From assembly GCF_042643245.1 (NCBI RefSeq), contig NZ_JBHRSK010000013.1, positions 62,001-126,000 on the forward strand: a stretch of DNA of 64,000 nucleotides. The letters run 5' to 3'. Below the pieces are notes generated by a model. It saw only the letters and a list, made by a program, of their open reading frames with translations. It ran no database searches and was not told where the DNA came from. This document shows positions 44,890 through 54,775 of the stretch, one piece after another. The first letter of the stretch is position 1. Every line of letters starts with the position of its first letter. This DNA comes from Acidimangrovimonas pyrenivorans. Its GTDB lineage: Bacteria; Pseudomonadota; Alphaproteobacteria; Rhodobacterales; Rhodobacteraceae. Both the position numbers and the translations under genes were made by a program.

Positions 44890-45007
44890 AGGGCGATGGG
44901 TCATCGTCTGCCACGCCGTGACGGCCGTCCGAGGCAAGGGTGCCTTAGCGCGGTGCGAGGGAAGACCCCGCAAAAGAGGGTGTCACGAAGATCTCGATAA
45001 ACCCTAT

Positions 45008-45019
45008 TGACATATCAAC
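45008..45019 (+). promoter_or_regulatory. Candidate GntR operator
   Basis: TTGACATATCAA is an imperfect palindrome with TTGA/TCAA arms, in the AT-richest stretch of the region, 43 bases before the GntR gene. It also contains a TTGACA -35-like hexamer, but no -10 at proper spacing was found. Confidence 0.4.
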
Positions 45020-45062
45020 ATGACATTATAGCGTTTGCGAGGACTGCCCGAAGGAGGACCGC

Positions 45063-45896
45063 GTGCAGCAGCCAGAATCGACGGGCGCCCTGGCGCTCGA
45101 TATCCGCAGCGGGATCCCGCTGTTCCACCAGGTCGCGGTGATACTGCGCGACCGCATCCTGTCGGGGGCGCATGCCGAGGGCGAGCGCCTGCCGTCCGAG
45201 GCCGAGATCTGCGACAACTTCGGTGTCTCGCGCATCACCGCCAAGCGGGCGATGGACGAGCTGGCGGCCGAAGGGCTGGTGACGCGCGCGCGCGGGCGCG
45301 GGACCATCGTCACCCAGGGCGCCGCGAAACTGCCTTTCGAGGTTTCGGTCGACGGCTGGATCGAGAACATCTCGCGCATGGGGCGGATGACCGAGGTCAG
45401 CGTGCTCGAATTCGGCTATCGCCGCGCGCCCCGCGCCGTGGCGCGGGAGCTCGGCCTGGACGAGGGGGCCGAGGTGCAGCGCTCGATCCGGGTGCGGACG
45501 CATGACGGCACGCCGCTGTCCTGGCTCGAGACCTGGATCCCGGCCGATATCGGCCGCAGCTACAGCGCCGAGGATATGGGCGCGCAGCCGCTCTTGCACC
45601 TGCTCGAGCGGGCCGGGGTGCGGATCGCCTCGGCCAAGCAGACGATCACGGCGGGGCTGGCCGCGCCGCAGGTGGCGCAGGCGCTGGGCGTGCAGGTCGG
45701 GTCGGCGCTGCTCGACGTGCGCCGGCTGGTGCGCGATGCCGACGGCCGGCCGGTCGAGTTCATCTCGATCCTCTACCGGCCCGACCTCTACCGCTTCGCC
45801 ATGGAGCTGACCCGCGTCGGCGGCGCCGACGGCGCACGCTGGGAGGCCGAGAGCCCCTCTGCCGGGCCGGCCGCCGCGGCGATGCCCGGAAGCTGA
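45063..45896 (+). CDS. GntR-family regulator, HutC/UTRA type
   Basis: The protein has 277 residues from GTG 45063, with GAAGGAGG at ideal spacing. The winged helix reads IPLFHQVAVILRDRILSGAH, LPSEAEICDNFGVSRITAKR and GLVTRARGRGTIV. The UTRA effector domain follows (VQRSIRVRTHDGTPLSWLET, VGSALLDVRRLVRDADGRPV, ILYRPDLYRFAMEL). HutC-type proteins usually sense an intermediate of the pathway they control. It starts the catabolic cluster that runs to 62526 in one direction. Confidence 0.92.
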   Translation: MQQPESTGALALDIRSGIPLFHQVAVILRDRILSGAHAEGERLPSEAEICDNFGVSRITAKRAMDELAAEGLVTRARGRGTIVTQGAAKLPFEVSVDGWIENISRMGRMTEVSVLEFGYRRAPRAVARELGLDEGAEVQRSIRVRTHDGTPLSWLETWIPADIGRSYSAEDMGAQPLLHLLERAGVRIASAKQTITAGLAAPQVAQALGVQVGSALLDVRRLVRDADGRPVEFISILYRPDLYRFAMELTRVGGADGARWEAESPSAGPAAAAMPGS

Positions 45897-45958
45897 CATC
45901 GCATTTCAACAAGAAGGCGGGGCAACCGCCTCTGACACCGCAACAGAGAGGAAACGAC

Positions 45959-47179
45959 ATGACCAATGGTACGAAAGGCGGGCTCGACCGCCGCGGCTTT
46001 CTGGCGGGAACGGCCGCCGCAACCGGCCTGCTGGCCGCACCGGGCCTGCTGCGCGCAGCCCCGGCGGGGATCAAGATCGGCCTGATCCACCCGGTCACCG
46101 GGGCGCTGTCCTATTCCGGCAACCAGTGCCGGGCCGGCGCCGAGATGGCGATCGCCGACATCAACGCCGCCGGCGGCATCAAGGCGATGGGCGGCGCGCC
46201 GCTCGAGGCGGTGCTGGGCGACAGCCAGTCGAAGCCGGCGATCGGCGCCTCGGAAACCGCCCGCGCGATCGAGGACGGCGCGATCGGGATCGTCGCCGGC
46301 TATGCCTCGTCGATCTGCATGGCGACCAGCCAGGAAGCGGCCAAGACCAACACCCCGCATATCGTCGATGTCGGCGTCGCCGACAGCATCATGACCCGCG
46401 GCCTGACCAACACCTTCCGCTTCGGCCCCGGCTACGGCAAGATTGCCAGGGACGCGGTCGGCGCGCTCGACGCGATCAACAAGGCGGCGGGCTCGCCGGC
46501 GAAAACCGTGGTCATCGTGCACGAGGATTCGGCCTTCGGCACCGGCACCGCCAAGCTGCTGTCGAGCGAGCTGCCCAAGCACGGCTTCGAGATCCTCAAG
46601 GTCATCGCCCATCCGACGCCGACGCGCGACTTCACCAACATCGCGCTGCAGGTCAAGGCGGCGAACCCGGACATCATCATCCCGGCGAACTACTACAACG
46701 AATACGTGCTCTTCGCCCGCACCATCCGCCAGCAGCAGATCAAGCCCAAGGCGATCTATTCGGTGCTCGGCGGTGCGGCCTCGTCCTACAAGTTCGTCAA
46801 GGATTTCCCCGACGCGGCCGAGGGGGTGATGGACACCAACCACTGGTTCAACCCCAAGTCCGAACTGGCGCTGGCGCGCAAGAAGGCGGCCGAGGCCAAG
46901 GGGCTGTTCTACACCTACGAGGTCTACCTGACCTACAACGCCGTCGCCCTGCTGGCCGACGCGATCGAGCGCGCGGGCTCGACCGACCATGACAAGGTGA
47001 TCGCGGCGCTCAATGCCTCGACCTGGGACAAGCACGGCATGCCCTACGGCCCGACCAAGATAGTGGACGGCCAGAACACGGGCGCCCAGCCGGTGAACAC
47101 CCAGGTGCAGGGCGGCCAGATCGACGTGATCCGCCCGGCCGCGTTCGCCCAGGCCGAGCCCAAGTTCCCGATGGTCTGA
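45959..47179 (+). CDS. LivJ-type binding protein with Tat signal
   Basis: The protein has 406 residues. The N-terminus DRRGFLAGTAAATGLLAAPG is a twin-arginine signal, so it is exported folded. The mature part is a type I periplasmic binding protein (IKIGLIHPVTGALSYSGNQC, IADINAAGGIKAMGGAPLEA, VLGDSQSKPA, RDFTNIALQVKAANPD, YEVYLTYNAVALLADAIERA). Members bind amino acids, amides, urea or related compounds. GAGAGGAAACGAC precedes the start. It serves the liv-type genes directly downstream. Confidence 0.9.
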   Translation: MTNGTKGGLDRRGFLAGTAAATGLLAAPGLLRAAPAGIKIGLIHPVTGALSYSGNQCRAGAEMAIADINAAGGIKAMGGAPLEAVLGDSQSKPAIGASETARAIEDGAIGIVAGYASSICMATSQEAAKTNTPHIVDVGVADSIMTRGLTNTFRFGPGYGKIARDAVGALDAINKAAGSPAKTVVIVHEDSAFGTGTAKLLSSELPKHGFEILKVIAHPTPTRDFTNIALQVKAANPDIIIPANYYNEYVLFARTIRQQQIKPKAIYSVLGGAASSYKFVKDFPDAAEGVMDTNHWFNPKSELALARKKAAEAKGLFYTYEVYLTYNAVALLADAIERAGSTDHDKVIAALNASTWDKHGMPYGPTKIVDGQNTGAQPVNTQVQGGQIDVIRPAAFAQAEPKFPMV

Positions 47180-47186
47180 TCCGGTC

Positions 47187-47218
47187 GGGGCGGTCCGGGT
47201 TCCGGCCCGGGCCGCCCC
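47187..47218 (+). terminator. Stem-loop between binding protein and livH
   Basis: GGGGCGGTCCGGG pairs with CCCGGGCCGCCCC over 13 bp (one wobble) around TTCCGG, seven bases after the stop. No U tract. It probably sets a higher level of the binding-protein message. Confidence 0.65.
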
Positions 47219-47237
47219 CAAGCTGCGGAAGGCGAAG

Positions 47238-48110
47238 ATGCCCGAGATGACGATCCTGTGGCCCGCGATCCTGAACGGGGTGACGACGGGCGCGCTCTAC
47301 GCGCTGATCGCGCTGGGGCTGACGCTGATCTACGGCGTGTTGCACATCATCAATTTCGCCCACGGGGCGCTGCTGATGGTCGGGCTCTACGCCGTCTATT
47401 TCCTGTGGCGGCTGGCGGGGCTCGATCCCTATCTGTCGCTGCTGATCGTGCCGCCGCTGATGTTCGCGCTCGGCTATGGCCTGCAGCGCGGGCTGATCAC
47501 CCGGGCCGCGCATGGCCGGGACGAGAATATCCTGCTGGTGACGCTGGGCCTGTCGATCATCCTCGAGAACGTGGCGCTGATGGCGTTCTCCTCCGACACC
47601 CAGACCGTCGACACCTCCTACGGCTTCTCAGTGATCGACGTGCTGGGCGCCTTCGTGCCGCTGCCCAAGGTGGTTGCCTTCCTCGGCGCGGTGGCGACGG
47701 CGCTGGCTCTCTGGGCCCTCATGACCCGGACCGATCTCGGCCGCGCCATCCGGGCGCTGGCGAAGGAGAAGAAGGGCGCCCAGCTGGTCGGCATCGACGT
47801 GCCCCATGTCTATGCCATGAGCTTCGGCATCGGCGTCGGCGTGCTGGGGATCGCCGCCTGCCTGCTGATGCCCAGCTACTACGTCCAGCCGACCGTCGGC
47901 CACGGCTTCGTCCTGATCGCCTTCACCATCGTCGTCCTCGGCGGCATGGGCAGCTTCGTCGGCGCGCTGATCGGCGGCATCGTCATCGGCGTGGTCGAGG
48001 CGCTGGGCGGGCTGTTCCTGGGCGAAAGCCTGGGTCAGATCGGCATCTTCGCGATCTTCATCCTGATCCTGCTGTTCCGGCCGCAAGGCCTGCTGGGGAG
48101 GGTGCAATGA
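47238..48110 (+). CDS. livH: Branched-chain-type ABC permease LivH
   Basis: The protein has 290 residues with about eight helices. LivH features are NGVTTGALYALIALGLTLIY, VLHIINFAHGALLMVG and the EAA-like DLGRAIRALAKEKKGAQLVG, then FTIVVLGGMGSFVGALIGGI. The stop overlaps livM (ATGA). With LivM it forms the membrane channel. Confidence 0.93.
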   Translation: MPEMTILWPAILNGVTTGALYALIALGLTLIYGVLHIINFAHGALLMVGLYAVYFLWRLAGLDPYLSLLIVPPLMFALGYGLQRGLITRAAHGRDENILLVTLGLSIILENVALMAFSSDTQTVDTSYGFSVIDVLGAFVPLPKVVAFLGAVATALALWALMTRTDLGRAIRALAKEKKGAQLVGIDVPHVYAMSFGIGVGVLGIAACLLMPSYYVQPTVGHGFVLIAFTIVVLGGMGSFVGALIGGIVIGVVEALGGLFLGESLGQIGIFAIFILILLFRPQGLLGRVQ

Positions 48111-49087
48111 ACCGCCTCGTCCTTCTGGTCGCGATCTTCGCGGTGCTGGCGGTCGTGCCGCTCGCCGTCTCCTCGGCCTTCTGGCTGAACGCGATCATGC
48201 TGGCGCTGTTCTCGGCGCTGATCGGCCAGGCCTGGAACATCGCCGGCGGCTATGCCGGGCAGTTCAGCTTCGGCCACGCGCTGTTCTTCGGCGTCGGCGC
48301 CTACGGGGTGGCGGTGCTGCAGGTGCAGCTTGGCGTCAACCCGTGGCTCGGCCTCGTCGCCGGCGGCGCGCTGGGCGCGGGTGCCGGCGCCGGGCTGGGC
48401 TGGCTGACCTTCCGCTACGGGCTGCGCGGCTCCTATTTCGCGCTGGTCACGCTGGCCTTCGCCGAGGTCTTCCGCATCCTGGCGAATTCCGTGCCCTGGA
48501 CCGGCGCGGGCGAGGGCATCCTGATCCCGCTCGACGCCCGGCCGGCGATGCTGCAGTTCAAGGCGCTCTCGGGCTATTACTGGCTGCTGCTGGCGCTGAC
48601 CTTCGCCTGCTTCCTGACCGTCTGGCGGCTGGGCTGCAGCCGGCTCGGCGCCCAGATGCTGGCGGTGCGCGACAACGAGGACGCCGCCAGCGCCGTCGGC
48701 GTCGACGCCTTCAGCACCAAGTTGAAGGCGATGGCGCTGTCGGGGTTGTTCATGGGGCTGGCCGGCGTCTTCTATGCCCAGCGTTATCTCTATCTCGACC
48801 CCGGCCTCGCCTTCGGCCCGACCCAGTCGGTCGAGGCGCTGCTGGTGGCGATCGTCGGCGGCATCGGCACGCTGTTCGGCCCGTTGCTGGGCGCCTTCGC
48901 GCTGCACCTGCTGGGCGAGGTCGCGCAGACCGCGCTGGGCGACGTCCCCGGCGCCAACATGGTGATCTACGGCACGGTGCTGGTGGTGATGGTGCTGTTC
49001 CTGCCGCGCGGGCTGGCCGGCCTCGGCCACAGGCTTGGCCGGCGGACGCCGGGCGCGGGCAAGCGGCGGAGGGCGCGCGATGCTTGA
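48107..49087 (+). CDS. livM: Branched-chain-type ABC permease LivM
   Basis: The protein has 326 residues from ATG 48107, coupled to livH. LivM features are IGQAWNIAGGYAGQFSFGHA, FFGVGAYGVAVLQVQLGVNP, AVRDNEDAASAVGVDAFSTK and VEALLVAIVGGIGTLFGPLL. The C-terminal tail is Arg-rich (GRRTPGAGKRRRARDA). The 3' end overlaps the ATPase gene by eight bases. Confidence 0.93.
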   Translation: MNRLVLLVAIFAVLAVVPLAVSSAFWLNAIMLALFSALIGQAWNIAGGYAGQFSFGHALFFGVGAYGVAVLQVQLGVNPWLGLVAGGALGAGAGAGLGWLTFRYGLRGSYFALVTLAFAEVFRILANSVPWTGAGEGILIPLDARPAMLQFKALSGYYWLLLALTFACFLTVWRLGCSRLGAQMLAVRDNEDAASAVGVDAFSTKLKAMALSGLFMGLAGVFYAQRYLYLDPGLAFGPTQSVEALLVAIVGGIGTLFGPLLGAFALHLLGEVAQTALGDVPGANMVIYGTVLVVMVLFLPRGLAGLGHRLGRRTPGAGKRRRARDA

Positions 49088-49815
49088 AGTGCGCGGATTG
49101 ACCAAGCGGTTCGGCGGGCTGACCGCCGTCGACGGGGTGGATCTCGACCTCGCCGAGGGCGGCATCTCGGCGCTGATCGGGCCGAACGGCGCCGGCAAGA
49201 CCACCTGTTTCGCCCTGATCACCGGCTTCCACAAACCCGACGCGGGCAGCGTCCGCTTCCTCGGCCATGACATCACCGGCGAAAAGCCGTTCCGCATCGC
49301 CCGGGCCGGGATGGTGCGCACCTTCCAGATCGTCCAGCCCTTCGCCGGCCAGACCGTGCGCGAGAACATCGCCGTCGGTGCCCATATGCACCTGGCCGAC
49401 CGCGCCGCCGCCCTGGCCAAGGCCGAGCAGGTGGCGCAGGCGGTGGGGCTGGGCGACCGGCTCGACCGCGACGCCGCCGACCTGACCGTGGCCGGGCGCA
49501 AGCGGCTCGAGGTGGCGCGCGCGCTGGCGACGGAGCCGAAGCTGCTGCTGCTCGACGAGGTCATGGCCGGGCTCAACCCGGCCGAGATCCGCGATGTGAT
49601 CCCGGTGATCCGCGCCATCCGCGACCAGGGCGTGACGATCCTGCTGATCGAGCACGTGATGCAGGCGGTGATGGAACTGAGCGACCATGCCTGGGTGCTG
49701 AACCAGGGCGCCCTGATCGCCGAGGGGACGCCGCGCGCGCTGGCGGCCGATCCGACGGTGATCGAGGCCTATCTCGGCCATGGCATGGCCGCGCGACTGG
49801 CGAAGGGGGCGGCCC

Positions 49816-49823
<8 letters not shown>
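49080..49823 (+). CDS. livG: ABC ATPase LivG
   Basis: The protein has 247 residues from ATG 49080 (MLEVRGLTKRFGGLTAVDGV). Walker A is GPNGAGKTT, the Q-loop VRTFQIVQPFAG, the signature region LTVAGRKRLEVARAL, Walker B LLLLDEVMAGLNP and the switch IEHVMQAVMELSDH. It is one of the two ATPases of the transporter, and overlaps both neighbours. Confidence 0.92.
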
Positions 49824-50517
<694 letters not shown>

Positions 50518-50518
50518 G

Positions 50519-51787
50519 ATGGCGATGACCCTTGCCGAGAAACTGATCGCCCGGGCGGCGGGGCGCGAGACGGTCCGCCCCGGCGAGGTGGTGACCGCCT
50601 CCGTCGACCTGGCGATGATCCACGACAGCGGCGGCCCGCGCCGGGTCGAGCCGATCCTGCAGCGCCTCGGCGTCGGCCTGTGGGACCGCGACCGGGTGGT
50701 GCTGATCTCGGATCACTACATCCCGGGCGACGACCCGGACGGCGCCGCGATCCTGAAGCTCACCCGGGACTGGGCGCAGCAATACGGCGTCACCTTCCAC
50801 GACGGCCAGGGCATCTGCCATGTCGTCCTGCCCGAGCGCGGCCATGTCGCGCCGGGGATGTTCATCACCGGCGGCGACAGCCATTCGCCGACCGGCGGCG
50901 CCTTCGGGGCCTACATGTTCGGCATCGGCGCGACCGAGATGGCCGGCGTGCTGGCCACTGGCGAGATCTGGGTCCGGGTGCCCGAGACGATCCGGCTCGA
51001 CTGGCAGGGCGCGCTGCCGCGCGGCGTGCTGGCCAAGGACATGATCCTGGCCATGTGCGGCCGGCTGGGGATGGATGGCGGCCGCTACCAGGCGGTGGAA
51101 TATACCGGTCCCGCGATCCGGGCGCTGAACATGCAGGAGCGGATGACGCTGTCGAACATGGCCGCCGAGCTGGGCGCCCAGGCCGGGCTGATCGCGCCGG
51201 ACGAGACCACCGCCGCCTATGTCGCGGCGGCGGGTGGCGATCCGGGCGACTGGCGGCACTGGCAGGGCGACGCAGGGGCCGAGATCGCCGAGCGGCACGA
51301 TTTCGACGCCGCGACGCTGGCGCCGCAGGTCGCCGCGCCGCATTCGCCGGCCAATGCCACCGCGGTGGACGAACAGGCCGGGCAGGCGCTCGACGTGATC
51401 TATATCGGCGCCTGCACCGGGGCGAAATACACCGACCTGATGGCGGCGGCCGAGATCCTGCGCGGCCGGCGGCCGGCGAAGGGGGTCGAGATCCTCGTCG
51501 CCCCGTCCTCGGTCCGCGATCAGGCGCGGGCGGCGGCAGACGGAACGCTGGCCGTGTTCGAGGAGGCGGGGGCGAAGATCCTGCCGACGGCCTGCGGCAT
51601 CTGCGCGGGCTACGGCGCGTCGCGGCTGGGCGCCGATATCCGCTGCCTGTCGACCACCGCGCGCAATTTCAAGGGCCGCATGGGCGACGCTTCCAGCCGG
51701 GTCTGGCTGTGCTCGCCCTATACCGCCGCGGCCTCGGCCATCGAGGGCCGCATCGCCGATCCCCGCAACCACCTGGAGGGCGCGTGA
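50519..51787 (+). CDS. Aconitase-family hydro-lyase large subunit
   Basis: The protein has 422 residues, similar in length and layout to LeuC-like and 2,3-dimethylmalate dehydratase large subunits. Motifs are ISDHYIPGDDPDGAAILK, GQGICHVVLPERGHVAPGMF, GGDSHSPTGGAFGAYMFGIG, and the iron-sulphur ligands in GACTGAKYTDL and TACGICAGYG. It would add or remove water on a branched malate-type acid. The small subunit follows with a TGATG overlap, then a PEP-mutase-family lyase. This trio matches the dehydratase and lyase of the 2,3-dimethylmalate step in anaerobic nicotinate degradation. That substrate is inferred from layout, not proven. Confidence 0.85.
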   Translation: MAMTLAEKLIARAAGRETVRPGEVVTASVDLAMIHDSGGPRRVEPILQRLGVGLWDRDRVVLISDHYIPGDDPDGAAILKLTRDWAQQYGVTFHDGQGICHVVLPERGHVAPGMFITGGDSHSPTGGAFGAYMFGIGATEMAGVLATGEIWVRVPETIRLDWQGALPRGVLAKDMILAMCGRLGMDGGRYQAVEYTGPAIRALNMQERMTLSNMAAELGAQAGLIAPDETTAAYVAAAGGDPGDWRHWQGDAGAEIAERHDFDAATLAPQVAAPHSPANATAVDEQAGQALDVIYIGACTGAKYTDLMAAAEILRGRRPAKGVEILVAPSSVRDQARAAADGTLAVFEEAGAKILPTACGICAGYGASRLGADIRCLSTTARNFKGRMGDASSRVWLCSPYTAAASAIEGRIADPRNHLEGA

Positions 51788-52272
51788 TGGGCAGGGTCTG
51801 GCGGCTGGGCGACAATATCGACACCGACGCGCTGGCGCCGGGCCGGTTCATGCATCGCCCGATCGAGGAACTGGCGCAGAACTGCCTGATCGACACGGCC
51901 CCCGACTTCGCGGCGCAGGCGGCGCCGGGCGACGTGATCGTCGCCGGGCGCAACTTCGGCCTTGGCTCGAGCCGCGAACAGGCCGCGCAGGCGCTGAAGA
52001 TGCGCGGCCTGCAGGGCGTGGTCGCGACCAGCTTCGCCGGCCTCTTCCACCGCAACGCGATCAATCTCGGCCTGCCGGTCTTCACCATCGTCTCGGGCCC
52101 GCTGCCCGAGGCCGGGGCCGAGGCGACGCTCGACGTCGATGCCGCGCGGCTGTGCCATGCCGGGGGCGATCTGGTGCTCGAGCCGATACCGGACTTCTTG
52201 ATCGAGATGATCCGCGACGGCGGTCTGGTGCCGCACCTGGAAAAGAGACTGGCCGGGGAGGGCCGCAGATGA
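51787..52272 (+). CDS. Aconitase-family hydro-lyase small subunit
   Basis: The protein has 161 residues, the swivelling LeuD-like domain. The motifs RLGDNIDTDALAPGRFM, GDVIVAGRNFGLGSSREQAA and GVVATSFAGLFHRNAINLGL are all present; the Arg of SSREQ binds the substrate carboxylate. The start ATG 51787 shares bases with the large-subunit stop. The stop overlaps the lyase gene. Confidence 0.88.
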   Translation: MGRVWRLGDNIDTDALAPGRFMHRPIEELAQNCLIDTAPDFAAQAAPGDVIVAGRNFGLGSSREQAAQALKMRGLQGVVATSFAGLFHRNAINLGLPVFTIVSGPLPEAGAEATLDVDAARLCHAGGDLVLEPIPDFLIEMIRDGGLVPHLEKRLAGEGRR

Positions 52273-53132
52273 GCTTGAAAACCCGCCTCAAGGGGCCCCG
52301 GATCCTCGTCGCGCCGGGGGTCTACGACGGGCTGAGCGCCCATGTCGCGGCGCAGTCGGGGGCCGAGGCGCTTTATCTCTCGGGCGCCTCGCTGGCCTAT
52401 ACCCGTTTCGGCGGGCCGGATCTCGGCCTCGTCTCGATGTCCGAGGTCGCCGAGACCATCGCGGTGATCCGCGACCGGGTCGCGGTGCCGCTGATCGTCG
52501 ATGCCGATACCGGCTTCGGCAACGCCCTGAACGTCCAGCGCACGGTGCGCAGCTTCGAACGCGCGGGCGCCGACGCGATCCAGCTCGAGGACCAGACCCT
52601 GCCCAAGCGCTGCGGCCATCTCGACGGCAAAACGCTGGTGACGACGGGCGAGATGGTGGGCAAAATCCGGGCTGCCCTCGATGCCCGCGCCTCGGACGAG
52701 ACGCTGATCATCGCCCGCACCGACGCCATCGCCGTCGAGGGCTTCGAGGCGGCGCTGGCGCGGGCCCATGCCTATGCCGAGGCCGGCGCCGACGCGCTGT
52801 TCGTCGAGGCGCTGCGCGACCAGGACCAGATGCGCCGGGTGGTGGCCGAGCTCGGCCCGCGCTGCCCGCTGATGGTCAACATGGTCGAGGGCGGCAAGAC
52901 CCCGGCCGCCGACGCCGCCGAACTGGAGCGCCTCGGCTTCAGCCTCGTCATCTTTCCCGGCGGGGCGGTGCGCGCCATCGCCCGCACCCTGCAGGACTTC
53001 TACGCCAGCCTGATGGCCAACGGCACCAATGCCCCCTTCGCCGACCGGATGTTCGATTTCGCCGGTCTCAACGACCTGATCGGCACGCCCGCGATCCTCG
53101 CCCGCGGCGACAGCTATGGAGACGATGAATGA
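52269..53132 (+). CDS. PEP-mutase/isocitrate-lyase-family lyase
   Basis: The protein has 287 residues from ATG 52269, coupled to the hydro-lyase. It is a TIM barrel with the family residues VPLIVDADTGFGNALNVQRT, FERAGADAIQLEDQT and the lyase loop LPKRCGHLDGK. The Cys in KRCGH marks C-C lyases (methylisocitrate lyase, 2,3-dimethylmalate lyase) and argues against phosphonomutase. Expected products are pyruvate or glyoxylate plus a short acid. Next to an aconitase-type pair, 2,3-dimethylmalate lyase is the best precedent. Confidence 0.85.
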   Translation: MSLKTRLKGPRILVAPGVYDGLSAHVAAQSGAEALYLSGASLAYTRFGGPDLGLVSMSEVAETIAVIRDRVAVPLIVDADTGFGNALNVQRTVRSFERAGADAIQLEDQTLPKRCGHLDGKTLVTTGEMVGKIRAALDARASDETLIIARTDAIAVEGFEAALARAHAYAEAGADALFVEALRDQDQMRRVVAELGPRCPLMVNMVEGGKTPAADAAELERLGFSLVIFPGGAVRAIARTLQDFYASLMANGTNAPFADRMFDFAGLNDLIGTPAILARGDSYGDDE

Positions 53133-54772
53133 GCCTCGATCCCGTCACCCTCGCGATCCTCAAGGGCCGGTTCGAGCAGATCGCCGACGAGATGGACGCG
53201 ACGCTGTTCCGCTCGGCCTTCAACCCGATCATCGCCGAGGCGCATGACGCCTCGCACGGGCTCTACGACGCCGAAACCGGCGAGACGCTGGCCCAGGGCA
53301 AGTCGGGCCTGCCGATCTTCGTCGGCGTCATGGCCTTTGCGGTCAAGGCGGTGATCGAGAAGGCGGCCGAGGAGGGCGGGCCGAAGGACGGCGACGTCTG
53401 GATCTTCAACGATCCCTATCTCGGCGGCACCCACCTGTCGGATTTCCGCCTCGTCCGGCCACTGTTCCGCGACGGCAAGGTGTTCTGCTACCTCGCCTCG
53501 GTCGGCCACTGGCACGATGTCGGCGGCAACGTGCCGGGCAACTACAACCCGGTCGCGACCGAGAGCTTCCAGGAGGGGATGCTGATCCCGCCGGTCAAGC
53601 TGTTCGATGCCGGGGTCTACCGGCCCGACATCGTCTCGATCCTGTCGGCCAACTCGCGCCTGCCGGGCTCGCTCTACGGCGACTTGAACGGTCAGATCAA
53701 CGCGCTGGAGCTGGGCGTGAAGCGGATGCATCAGCTGCTGGACGAATATGGCGACGCCACCTGCGCCGCGGCGTTCGACGCCCTGCGCGCCAGCGCCGCC
53801 GAGATCATGCGGGCCGAGATCCGCGGCCTGCCGGATGGCAAGGTCAGCGTCGAGGACTGGCTCGACAACGACGGCATCGTCGATGCGCCGCTGAAGATCG
53901 CGCTCGACATGACCATCGACGGCGATGCGCTGACCCTCGATTTCTCGCGCTCCTCGCCGGCCTGCGCCGGGCCGGTGAACATCGCCCGCACCACTACCGT
54001 CGCGGCCTGCTACGTCGCCCTCAAGCACATCTTCGGCGACGTGCCGGCCAATGCCGGCGTGCTGGCCCCGGTCGAGGTGGTCACCGATCCCGGATCGCTG
54101 CTGGCGGTCGAGGCGCCGAAACCGGTGGGCGGCTATACCGAGACCATCCTGCGCCTGATCGACGTCGTCTTCCAGGCGGTCGGCCGGATCGCGCCCGAGC
54201 GCGCCCCGGCCTGCGCCTATGGCACGATCAACGCGCTGTCGATGGCGGGGACGCGCGGCGACGGCCGGCGCTGGGTGCTGTTCTCGTTCTTCGGCGGCGG
54301 CCATGGCGGCCATTCCGACGGCGACGGCCTCAGCCACGGCAACGCCCCGATCTCGACCGCGACGATCCCGCCGCTGGAAATCCTCGAGGCCGCCTACCCG
54401 GTCAAGTTCACCGAATGGGCGCTGCGGCCGGATTCGGGCGGCGACGGACAGCACCGCGGCGGCCTCGGCGCGGTCTACGAGATCGAGCTGCTGGAAGAGC
54501 AGGCCGACCTGTTCCTGTTCGGCGAACGTGGTCGCCACGCGCCGCGCGGCGCCAATGGCGGCGGCGACGCGGCGCTGAACCGCTTCACCTACCCGGTGAA
54601 CGGGGTGCCGACCGAACCGCCGATGACCTCGAAACTCCACGGCGCCAGGCTGTCGCGCGGCGACAGGGTGCGGCTGGAAAGCCCCGGCGGCGGCGGCTGG
54701 GGCGACCCGGCGGCCCGCACCCCGGAGGCGCGCCAGCGCGACCGCGATCTCGGCTATGTGACGAAGGGCTGA
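53129..54772 (+). CDS. hyuB: Hydantoinase/oxoprolinase B subunit
   Basis: The protein has 547 residues, typical for HyuB. Features include PVTLAILKGRFEQIADEMDA, VWIFNDPYLGGTHLSDFRLV, VGHWHDVGGNVPGNYNPVAT, GQINALELGVKRMHQLLDEY and the C-terminal SPGGGGWGDP. With the A subunit it hydrolyses a cyclic amide, often with ATP. It overlaps the lyase gene at its start and precedes hyuA by three bases. Confidence 0.93.
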   Translation: MSLDPVTLAILKGRFEQIADEMDATLFRSAFNPIIAEAHDASHGLYDAETGETLAQGKSGLPIFVGVMAFAVKAVIEKAAEEGGPKDGDVWIFNDPYLGGTHLSDFRLVRPLFRDGKVFCYLASVGHWHDVGGNVPGNYNPVATESFQEGMLIPPVKLFDAGVYRPDIVSILSANSRLPGSLYGDLNGQINALELGVKRMHQLLDEYGDATCAAAFDALRASAAEIMRAEIRGLPDGKVSVEDWLDNDGIVDAPLKIALDMTIDGDALTLDFSRSSPACAGPVNIARTTTVAACYVALKHIFGDVPANAGVLAPVEVVTDPGSLLAVEAPKPVGGYTETILRLIDVVFQAVGRIAPERAPACAYGTINALSMAGTRGDGRRWVLFSFFGGGHGGHSDGDGLSHGNAPISTATIPPLEILEAAYPVKFTEWALRPDSGGDGQHRGGLGAVYEIELLEEQADLFLFGERGRHAPRGANGGGDAALNRFTYPVNGVPTEPPMTSKLHGARLSRGDRVRLESPGGGGWGDPAARTPEARQRDRDLGYVTKG

Positions 54773-54775
54773 TCC

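Noticed and set aside
45008..45033. Canonical sigma-70 promoter (TTGACA with TATAG-like -10)
   Set aside because: The spacing is only 13-14 bases. The TTGACATATCAA palindrome explains the sequence better as an operator.
50519..52272. Isopropylmalate isomerase LeuCD for leucine synthesis
   Set aside because: No leuA or leuB lies nearby, and the pair is in a catabolic operon with a lyase and Hyu genes. A specialised hydro-lyase is more likely.
52269..53132. PEP mutase (phosphonate synthesis)
   Set aside because: The KRCGH loop with Cys marks C-C lyases. Phosphonomutases have a different loop, and no phosphonate genes are near.
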